From: Coniferiporia sulphurascens
Taxonomy: Eukaryota > Basidiomycota > Agaricomycetes > Hymenochaetales > Hymenochaetaceae
Assembly: GCA_002794785.1 (NCBI GenBank)
Contig: NBBA01000002.1
Location: forward strand, 2,790,001 to 2,854,000
Reading direction: 5' to 3'
Length of the DNA: 64,000 nucleotides
In this document: positions 36,273 through 45,128 of the stretch, one piece after another
Position numbering within the stretch: the stretch's first letter is position 1
Layout of the letters: every line of letters starts with the position of its first letter
Program-made: the position numbers and the translations under genes
The notes under the pieces: model-generated
What the model was told of the DNA's origin: nothing
Seen by the model: only the letters and a program-made list of their open reading frames with translations
Database searches by the model: none

Positions 36273-36286
36273 TTAGGACGTCATCG
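36273..36286 (+). promoter_or_regulatory. Shared upstream element of S3 (TTAGGACGTCATCG)
   Basis: TTAGGACG copy about 75 bp before the S3 ATG. A second shared word, GACGCCGACRC, precedes it here and before S5. Confidence 0.4.
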
Positions 36287-36349
36287 ACGTGAAGGTACAT
36301 ATTCGGACATGACGCTTTCAACTTCGGCATTCACTCTAGTCCTACCCTC

Positions 36350-37395
36350 ATGTTTGCTCTTGCGCGCGCTCTGCCTCTAGTCGCCCTCGCGGGGGCGGCG
36401 ACGTTTGCTCTCCTTGCAGATTACTGGAACAGTCGTCGTGGACCTGGTGATGACAAGGATGCAGGTGCCGACGATGCGAGTGAGGAGGCTGGACTATCGA
36501 CTTCTTCTTATATGGCAGAGCACCGCCGACAGGATTTTTACTGTGACTACTGCAACGACTACCACGCTACGAGCTTCCTAGTCCAAGCCTGCCGAATCGG
36601 ATCATTTTCACAGGGAGTCCATGATGACGCCGGCAGGGACCCATACCATGGCGCATATAGTAAGCACGACGTCGTACCGTTGGCTCTTTCCCCTTGACAA
36701 TAATGCCATGCAGGAGAGCCCACGTACCGTACTGCCACGGATACCAATCCTACTAATGACTTACGCAACTGTTCCCATCAAGTCTCGCTGGAATATGCAG
36801 AGCAGGAGTACAGATATTATCCACTTGAGCCAGTCGAAACCGAGCTTAGGCAAGGGGAGAAGTATCGCGAAATGGCAGGGATTGAGGCAGGGCTACGGAA
36901 TACCGCTTATGAGGAATCCCAGCAATCTTTTAAGTCAGGAAGTAGAGCCATGGCTAAACAAGTGAGTCAGCATGTTACGCATTGTTGGAAATCTTGCCAA
37001 CATTTTGGGTGTGTCACGTACAGCTCAGTAACAAAGGAAAGCTTCATGATGAGAAGGTCAAAAAATATAATGCCCTCGCAGCAGCAGCATTTTTCGCGTA
37101 TCACAACCCGGGATATCACTCCAGCTCGGCATCTCTGCCGTTGGCGCAATGTGATCTGCATGGGCTATACGTCGAGGAAGCTTTGCAGTTCGCGCGGGTC
37201 CATCTCGCCCATTGTCGGAAAACCGGACTCAACATCACAACGCTAATCGTCGGAAAAGGCTCTCACAGCCAGACAGGGGGAGCAAAGATCAAACCGGCAA
37301 TGATGCGAATGCTCGCGGATACGCCTGGTTTGAGGGCCACCTCACATGAGATCAACGAGGGACGCATTGTTGTAGAGATATTGAGGTCTTGTTAG
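36350..37395 (+). CDS. Membrane-anchored DUF1771-Smr domain protein S3
   Basis: Exons 36350-36659, 36714-36961 and 37024-37395 join in phase to 309 residues, the same length as S1. The membrane segment is ARALPLVALAGAATFALLAD (residues 5-24). The linker is acidic (DDKDAGADDASEEAG) and then has an unusual Cys/His/Tyr patch, DFYCDYCNDYHATSFLVQAC. DUF1771 reads KYREMAGIEAGLRNTAYEES, and the Smr domain CDLHGLYVEEALQFARVHLA and LIVGKGSHSQTGGAKIKPAM, ending GRIVVEILRSC. All Smr motifs are present. The CxxC pair in the linker is not seen in S1 or S4; S2 has a similar HCCEHC. A possible metal site is conjecture. Confidence 0.8.
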
Positions 37396-38646
37396 TACGC
37401 AGTTACTACTTCAAGTGATTGTCGAAGTTTTTTCCGTACAGCTCCATTAGTTTACTAGTTACCGTTTTTCTGCTTTCCGTAATGCCTTCCTATTACAAGT
37501 CAATAAGTAAATATCGATTGTAGTCGATGATGTTTGTGTTTTTTGGGCGTCTTCACTAACTGTAGTTCCGTTAATTCCTTCTATTTACCTATGTACAAAA
37601 ACTGCGGCAGTAACGCATAAACCTCGAATTCTTGGAGCCGAACAGGCGAGCTCTATTTTGTACTTACACCGCAGATCCTCTTAGTTTGGGAAGTGTGGAC
37701 CTTGTGCTGCGATTTGCGGCACAGACTAGAATTAATGTCTGAGAACTTGGCTCACAACTACCACCGGCAATTTTATAAAAAATTTGACCGTGGAGACCTT
37801 GCATCCTGTACACATGTCATACCGAATGAACAAGTAGTAGGTTTCTGGTTCCATTATAATGGTTGGTGAGTTGTGAGATCCTCAATTTTCAGCGGAACCA
37901 AATTTCGAGCTGAATACCAAGAGTTGAGAAGGTAAAATCCGCGATGCTTTATGTTTATAAATTTTGATCTGGATTGACCTTTCATGCCGGTTAAATGGCC
38001 TACGCAGCTCTTGTTATTCTTCCGGGCTAACCTCAGACCGCAAACCTTGAAGTTTCCCGGAAGGCAACGAAGTGCATCTAAAGGGTCTTGGAATGCTGGC
38101 AGGACGCACGTCTCCGTTCGGCTGTTTCTCCGTACTCAGCCGAACCTTGACCTTTTTTTGCTATCGGATGGTCATCTGTGGGAGCGCTGGTGCTGCGCCA
38201 TCGAGATCATAGGATAAGTCTAATTTGGTCTGGTGCAAAGCGCACAAAAGTGTTGTAACGAGATCATCAACTCCATTTCAAACTCAGATTTGGCTCAGAT
38301 GGATGCCGCAGCCGCAGCCGGATCCTGTGTGCAGAACTACTGGATACACTAAACATGTACTCTTTGATGTGTATCTACAGCTTTGAAATACAACCGCGCA
38401 TAATGGCGCCCACCGCTTAGCGAGGGGGGGATGCTGCTGCACGTTACATGCACTTTTGTCAACCCCAGCTGACGACCATCACTTAACTTGATCTCTGTAG
38501 TTGCGGCTGCTTACAAAATTAGGAAGAACTAGTAAGTGCATTTGGGTTTTGGGCGTCTTATCATCCGTGCTTAATTACATTTGATTGATTTGACAGATTA
38601 CCGCAGTCTTACCGCAGCAAACAAACGTTCATGCATCCTGGATGAA
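37396..38646. other. Intergenic region with duplicated blocks
   Basis: No gene. Two short blocks (TTTTTTTGCTATCGGATGG at about 38151; CTCAGATTTGGCTCAGATGG at 38284) match the region upstream of S1. Confidence 0.5.
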
Positions 38647-38661
38647 TTAGGTTCGTCCTAG
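38647..38661 (+). promoter_or_regulatory. Shared upstream element of S4 (TTAGGTTCGTCCTAG)
   Basis: Imperfect palindrome about 85 bp before the S4 ATG, closest in form to the S5 copy. Confidence 0.45.
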
Positions 38662-38740
38662 CCGCCGAGAAGAGTCAAACTGAAGCTGCATTATAAAGAC
38701 ATGCCTTCGTCAACGTCGCGCCCACTTTAGCCCTGCCACC

Positions 38741-39917
38741 ATGTGGATTCTACTCGCTCTAGTAGCGGCTGTCGTCCTCTGGTGGATATTTTACGAGCCA
38801 GATGACAAGGACGGGAATGCCTTTGGTAAAACCACACTACCGACTCCATCCCTCTGGACAGACCACTGCCATCATTCCTACTCTGGCGTAGATTCCAGGT
38901 GCTTAACACGCCCTTCCCCAGGACAGACATCCACATACCTCTATAATACGAGGCATAGAGGAACACAGAGCAGTCTATCCCCTAGAGTTGCCACTAAGCC
39001 GGTTTACTCAACTCGGCCCTATCCCCAGTACTCTTACCAATCATATTTAGGGGCAAGTACTCCGAAGTCCAATATTAATGGTAAGAAATGCCCCTTCGGG
39101 ATTGTTCACCGCTTATAGCCTATTTTGTTAACTGACTCAGAGCACAATGAACAGATCCATACAATGGACCACCTAAAGCAACTCTCTATCGAGAAGAGAA
39201 TCCGTTGCATGGCAGATAGTGGCCTGATAGTGATGATCATGCATTATCAGAAAGAGGCTCGGACATTACTGACGAGGACGGGTACCAAGGTGAGTATAGT
39301 ACTTACAATACTACAATACCCTCTTGTTTCTACTTGACGGTGCCGTCACGCAGATTACACCCTAGAGCCAGAAAGACCTGGGGAGTGGTGCCGCGGAATG
39401 GCGAGGACTGAGGCAAAATTGTGGAAGACCGCCATCAAGGAGTCCCAACTGGCTTTCCACTCGGGCAGGAAAGCCGAGGCCAAACGCGTAAGTTGGCGCT
39501 TCTACAGTAGTATCTCCATAAATCTTATTAATTTTCTGGATGTTTTGGCTGTAGCTCAGCGAAATAGGAAAAGACCACGGCAAAAAGGTCAGGGAATTTA
39601 ACGCTCGTGCAGCGGCAGAGATTTTTGCGTGCAACAATCCAGATTACAAATCCAGCTCTCCATTTCTGCCCTTCTCACAATGCGATTTACATAGCCTATA
39701 CGTCGAAGAGGCTTTGCAGTACGCGTTGAATCATCTTTCCCGCTGCCGGTGGGCCGGAATCAAGAATACGATGTTGATTGTTGGAAAAGGCTCCCACAGT
39801 CAGGCAGGGGGTGCAAAGATTAAACCAGCGATAATGGAGATGCTGGAGAATGTTTGCGATGTCGAAGCCAATATGCATGAGACAAACGATGGACGTATTG
39901 TTGTACAGTTTTTGTGA
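38741..39917 (+). CDS. Membrane-anchored DUF1771-Smr domain protein S4
   Basis: Exons 38741-39080, 39354-39487 and 39555-39917 give about 278 residues. The anchor MWILLALVAAVVLWWIFYEP is nearly identical in style to S1. The linker has Ser/Thr/Tyr and repeated KPVYSTRPYPQY, as in S1 (NKPVYSAQPYPQY). DUF1771 reads WCRGMARTEAKLWKTAIKES with RKAEAKRLSEIGKDHGKK, and Smr CDLHSLYVEEALQYALNHLS and LIVGKGSHSQAGGAKIKPAI, ending GRIVVQFL. The open stretch 39125-39295 inside intron 1 corresponds to exon 2 of S5 but no longer joins in phase, so I skip it. Confidence 0.75.
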
Positions 39918-40889
39918 GACTTTTAGTGCGTCTTCATTCTTTTCTGTATCCTTTGGAGAATCTATCAGAGCTGCTTTCTATACAAGCTGTAACAACGTAA
40001 AATACGTCTTCCTCTGCCATCTAACTATGTTGGCGCCCTCTAAAGGCGCAAAGGATACCATATGTGTAAAGTAGTCTATGACTCTATGGTATCAGATTTT
40101 TCGGTGTCCTATTATTACTGATTCTGTTGTTTACTTATCGTGTATACATACGAGCTGCCCTTCTGTATGCTCCTATTTCTGACGTCTACATACACCAAAT
40201 GCTTGAAGCCAAACATGACTAACACTTGTCCCGAGGCTCAACCGACTCGGGCCTCCAGCTCGGCGGCAAACCATGAACTTGAAGCGAACATCCGCAAATC
40301 GTCCCAAATTCGGTAACTTACCCACCACTATGATCCGCGGCGCGGGCCGGTATGGTTGTTCCTCCCGTTTCCTGAACAGCACTTTCACTCGGTGGCCTTC
40401 CCAAGTCTTGCAGCTCGTCCGGGAGACGTCCTCATCTCATACAGATATGGATTACAGCCTAGAATTTGTGATTAGTCAAGAAGGACACGCGAATAGGAGA
40501 TTCAAACCGATAGCAGAGAGCCAGCACGCACTGAGTCGCCCGGTATTGACAACCGGAGAAGATAGAGGCATACATGATCGCGCATATCTTGTTCGCTTAT
40601 AGGATGCTACACTAGAAACTGAGCATGTCCTCGGAGACTCGGGCACTTCTGCGTGCTTAAGTTTCAAGATATATTTGCGTGTCCGGTGACTCTGGTCATG
40701 TTTAGTACGCGCTTTGGAAGCCCCCATGGTGTCCATATTTTTGTTCAGAGATGTGTTGAGGGCAATTCCCGAGGCTTTTGGGACCAAGCTATTCGAGACG
40801 GTTGAAGTATGAGCTTGATGCTGAGTTCGGCCGTTCGGAGTTAAAAAAAGGGTTCAAAGCATTTTTTCTTGATTTAGAAATTGGAAAGC
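39918..40889. other. Intergenic region with 3' blocks shared with S1 and S5
   Basis: TTTACTTATCGTGTATACATA (about 40132) and CGCAAATCGTCCCAAATTCGG (40292) match the S1 3' flank at 29118 and 29283. No gene. Confidence 0.5.
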
Positions 40890-41480
40890 GAAGACGCGTC
40901 CGAGCCGTGCAACCCTAACCTGCTCTCCGCAATGGCGCTCTCTCCGACCGTATCCTGCCTAGAATCTCTAGTCGCAAGTTGGCAGCTAATTTGAGGGGCA
41001 GGCGTGTAATGCGAATACCTTTACTTGGTGTCCGCGGGTGTACGGAACGGTGTACAAGACCGATGTCGGTGGCGGTCCCGCGGGTTGTCAGTGGCAATCG
41101 TGGGCGCTTTAGGTGTGCCTCATTTCTAGATTGTATCGACTGCAATTAAACATCGCTTAACCATATTATAGGGCGTGCATTCGGTCTGTTGACGAGCTTT
41201 TGTAAATGACTTCGGTGGAAATCAGTGATTCCGGCTGCGCACGCCAATTGAGCCCGCCTAGGACACATTTTTCGAACCGCGTGGGCTCGATCACGGGCGG
41301 CGGACGCTGTAAGGCTAGTGGGTGGGTACATGATTGAGATAATGTGAAGAAGTGGCGGGTCATACGCACCGTGGCGAGATTCTGAGGTGCGGCGTGGCCT
41401 CGTACTGTTCACTCGAGACTGGAAACCGGATATCGGGCCTTTTGCTGACTTTTCTACTACGAGATTGACCATCAGGTGTT
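40890..41480 (+). pseudogene. Decayed copy of the COQ6 5' region
   Basis: Runs collinear with 49240-49800 of COQ6. Matching stretches include GCGTCCGAGCCGTGCAACC, TGTCCGCGGGTGTACGGA, GGTGTACAAGACCGATGTC, GGTCCCGCGGGTTG, CGAACCGCGTGGGCTCGATC and ACGGGCGGCG. Compared with COQ6 it has many substitutions and small deletions and no open frame through the FAD motif, so it cannot encode the enzyme. Confidence 0.7.
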
Positions 41481-41499
41481 TGCTTCATCGCGTCGTCGG

Positions 41500-42220
41500 T
41501 GCCGTCGCACTTCTGTTATGGACCTTCGAGCCGAGATCTGAATACTTCTTGACTCTAAAGGCCTCGCAAGATCCTTGTAGAGAGGATACGCCGTAAATCT
41601 GATCGGATTCCGGTTGTCGCTAGCTGCGTGCCCCTGTCTCTAAAGTGCGGACGTGCCATGGAAGGGATTGTCTGCGTCCAGACGAGCTTCATCAGCAACT
41701 CAAGTGCCCTCTGACTTCAGAAGGTCTCAGATGTCGCTGATGGCAGCAGTGGTCAAGGGCGCCATTTTCTAAACTGGATCTCTCTATGGGATCCTTGTCC
41801 CCCGCTTGCTACGATGAGCCTGCGCGCCTTCACCTTATGAGGTAGCCCTTTTGAACTGAGTGAATATATCAAAATGCATTTATTCATGGGGAAACTTCCC
41901 TGCATTAGAAGACGATCTTGCAGGCGCTTATCTGAGGCGAGGCCGTACCGTCCATCGGCCGGTAACGGTGACTTATTACTGGCTCTTCGCGCGATACAGT
42001 ACCTACGCTTACCGCAGGGCAATGAATGGGCAAGAATCTCGCAAGCGCGACACTGGGGAAAGACCCTCTCCGGCTCGAGAGGTGTTGTACATAAACTACC
42101 TGCAACATCGGCACCGGGTTCTGGCCTGCCGCGTGCCTGCGCCCCCTCCGAGGCCGCCGGCTGATGCCCACTAGCGGCGCTTCGGGCTTCGACGTACACG
42201 CTCACGGCTTCTAAATGGAT
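41500..42220 (-). pseudogene. Decayed copy of the 5' half and promoter of an MLKL-like gene
   Basis: Matches gene A over about 23.83-24.50 kb in the same orientation: CTTCATCAGCAACTCAAG (41686) with CTTCGTCAGTAACTCAAG (23984), GATGTCGCTGATGGCAGC with the SGDTSR region, CTTCCCTGCATTAGAAGACG (41895) with CTTCCCTGCATTCGAAGACG, and GCTTCGACGTACACGCTC (42187) with GCTTCGACGAACACGCTC. Frames are broken throughout. Confidence 0.65.
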
Positions 42221-42664
42221 GCTGCTTTGAAAACCCTTTCGACTGACTTCCTCCTAGCATCCCGGTATCGGAGACTGTCCCATCGGAGTGCTGCAACAGA
42301 ATGCTGCCTTGACTGGAGACGGTCTGATCCGTTTCGCTGTTCGAACGTAGTTGAGAGGGAAGCACGGAGGGATTACATCACACTCTCTAGCGATAGAGCC
42401 CGAATGGCATGCTGCCTTTGATACCCAGTTCTCAGTTTTCTTATTTCCCTGTAATTGGATAGGCCTTCCTTTTATCGACGCGTATGCCGATCATACGTAC
42501 TGGACTATATATGAGATAAGTACTTTGAGGGAAAATTTACGGGCGGGCCGGGGCCCTTAGATTAGAGATGCTAGGCTTCTGTTTGATGCGAACCCGGTCT
42601 GGCGCCGCAAGTGCTCGCCTCGTTGCAAACGCCGACGCGCTGCCAGTGAGACTCGAGGGATAAA
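42221..42664. other. Intergenic region upstream of S5
   Basis: No gene. The last 60 bp include AACGCCGACGCGCTGCC, also seen before S3 (GACGCCGACACACT). Confidence 0.45.
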
Positions 42665-42679
42665 TTAGGACGGTCCTAA
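42665..42679 (+). promoter_or_regulatory. Palindromic upstream element of S5 (TTAGGACGGTCCTAA)
   Basis: Two 7-bp arms, TTAGGAC and GTCCTAA, around one G. Best-preserved of five copies, 72 bp before the S5 ATG; typical of a dimeric regulator's site (inference). Confidence 0.55.
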
Positions 42680-42750
42680 CCGCTTATAGATCGAATTGAA
42701 GTCATACACTCGGGCACGCCCTCTTCGATTCGCGTTCACTTCCTACCGCC

Positions 42751-44164
42751 ATGCTCGCTCTCGACACCAAGGGGCGGGCCGCGCCCTATCTCCTTCTTGC
42801 AGCGGCGGCCTCTGTTTCTGTGTCAGGCGCGCTCCTCTGGAGCCTTTGGAGGCGCTTCCGTAGGCCTCGCGACGAAGGGCGCGCGTCCAGCAGCGATGGC
42901 GGTAACGAGGCCGTGCCATCGCACGTGCCGCCGGCGCAGCCGATTTCACCCCATCGGGCGGACACACACGAACACGGGCACCACCACCACCACCATCGTT
43001 CTTCCAGCTCGAAGCCCTCGCGCTCGACCCGTTCCTCAACCAAGAGGGCACCCACGGCCCTCCATGCGGGTCACGGCGAGACCGAACGTCTTTTACCCTC
43101 CAGGGCCGCCACCCAGCCTGTCTACTCATCCCACTCTCACACTCATCCCCATCATTCGCATACCGACAGCTCCGCACATCACGAACACTCGTCCCAGATC
43201 TTGCAGTTCCATGGTAAGAGGCGTTTATTTGGAATGTTCCGTTCCGAGGGATTGTTAATCTTTCTGACTTTTGAAACGCGACTACTAGTTACACATGATG
43301 AGCCCCTCTCGATAGATCAGTATCAGGAGGAAAATCCGACGCGTGAAAGGAGGATGCGCGGTAGTGCCAATCCTACTTTATCCCCGGGAGCCTCCGGCCA
43401 TCATAGCAGAGACTCGTATCATCATGGTAAGTGCGGTGTCACTATTATATGCAATATCTGTCTGACAACGCTGTTACGCAGGAGGATCCATCCATCGCGC
43501 TGTCACGGATAGCGCAGTCGTCGATGACTTCAGCCGACGTTTGCACCAGAACTCTCTCAATATTTTGTCGGGAGTCGAATTTGGAGGGCCAGTTGATGCC
43601 GTGTATGATGGCCCCGGAAAGCATTATCGTGAACTGGCGAGGGATGCGTTGAGAATGAGGAAGGTTGCCTTGGAAAACTCCCAACGGTCTTTTCGCTCAG
43701 GCAGAAAAGCCGAGGCTAGACAGGCAAGTCTATCCCCGCTCAGGAATTTCTGTATTTTCGAAAAAGTCGCCAATATGCTTTATCTGTAGCTCAGCGAAGA
43801 AGGAAAGCAGCATGAGGATAGGGCCAGACAATATAACGCCCAAGCTGCAGCAGAGATTTTTCAATGCTACAACCCAAGATACTACTCTACCTCCTCGACG
43901 TCACCGCAGTTTTCGCGGTGCGATTTGCATGGATTGCACGTGGAAGAGGCCCTACAGTATGCACGGGAGCATCTCAACCGCTGTCGGCAAGCCAGGGTCG
44001 AGAAGACGATGCTGATCGTTGGGAAAGGCTCTCATAGCCAAGCAGGTGGCGCGAGGATCAAGCCGGCAATAATGCAGATGATGGCAAATACCGGCGGGGT
44101 GATAGCCGCGCTGCATGAGAAGAACGAGGGATGCATCGTTGTAGAGTTTTCGAGAGGCTATTAA
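42751..44164 (+). CDS. Membrane-anchored DUF1771-Smr domain protein S5, longest of the close paralogs
   Basis: Exons 42751-43213, 43289-43426, 43482-43723 and 43790-44164 join in phase to about 405 residues. The anchor is YLLLAAAASVSVSGALLWSL (residues 13-32), followed by RRFRRPRDE, a positive stop. The linker is His/Ser-rich (HEHGHHHHHHRSSSS, SHSHTHPHHSHTD). Exon 2 (THDEPLSIDQYQEENPTRER) is intact only here and in S2. DUF1771 reads HYRELARDALRMRKVALENS; Smr reads CDLHGLHVEEALQYAREHLN and LIVGKGSHSQAGGARIKPAI, ending EGCIVVEFSRGY. The intron after exon 3 starts with GCAAGT where the other paralogs have GTRAGT, a GC-AG intron. Probably closest to the ancestral gene. Confidence 0.82.
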
Positions 44165-45128
44165 TGCGTCTCTCCCTTTTTGTTTTCTTGCAAAATCTGT
44201 CGAGGACTCCATCTTCTCTGTGAGCTGTAATCTTGTATATATACCGTCTGATGTTATCTCGTTTACCGCATTGTTTTCTCGTAGTTATTAGCAGAATGAA
44301 CGCCGCATGATATATCTTTATAGTAGTGCCTGCGTCCTCGACAGGAAGTGCTGTGTACATATTGCATTCAGTACTATTTTAATCCTGTCGGGCCTTGCCG
44401 TTCGTTGGCCCGATTAACAGACGCGCTATACAAGGTCGCCTTGATTTCCTCCCCATTATTACGGATCTCTCACACTTGATGAAACAGCATTAGAATCTAC
44501 GTGTATAGAACCTTGATGAGGTTCAGGAATCGCTTTCTTTTTTACTCGGGTCCTGAGTCCTGTCCGATCCCGCGGCCCGGGATCTGCCTCGCAGATCATC
44601 CCAATTTGAGAAATGGCGATCTTTTTTCTACGAGGCTTTTTGCCCCACACGTTCTTTTGTCGGAACCAATTCAAGTCTAACTTTCGGCGGGAGCTTGGCA
44701 GACTATGAACCTCTTTATATCAGTATGGTTTCCTGCTTTTGGGGGGCATTTCTAGTAGTTTGTGTACTACTTCTCAGGTCAGCGTCTACTATTGGTATTT
44801 CCGTCTTTAGCTCAGTTACGGGCGAACATCGTCCTAAAGGTCCTAGTAAATTCTACTACCAGTACTCAGGTCTGTGGTTCCCTACGCAGTCGATTATAGT
44901 CTTATCAAGCACCCGAAAGCCCGGTCATTTGTGATGCAGCTCAGGACCGACAAATACGAACTACATGTATATCCCACCTCATTTCAGTCTGGGCCGAACG
45001 CGTACGTCATATATTGGTAACATCGATATTAGTATAACCAACGCCAATTACCGCTTTATCTCGAACCATAAAATACTATTGGGCTGTGGCCTGCCACGAA
45101 CGGCCGGGCTCCCAACATCGCCACCCCG
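44165..45128. other. Intergenic region between S5 and S6
   Basis: GCAGATCATCCCAATTTGAG at 44595 matches the S1 and S4 3' blocks. CGTCCTAAAGGTCCTAGTAA at about 44830 resembles the shared upstream element but lies about 300 bp from S6. No gene. Confidence 0.45.

Noticed and set aside
39125..39295. A middle coding exon in S4
   Set aside because: It does not join in phase with the DUF1771 exon, while skipping it gives a perfect frame; treated as a decayed exon.
40890..42220. RIP-like mutation of the duplicated copies
   Set aside because: Differences from the source genes include transversions and small deletions in both directions, not the C-to-T bias expected for RIP.
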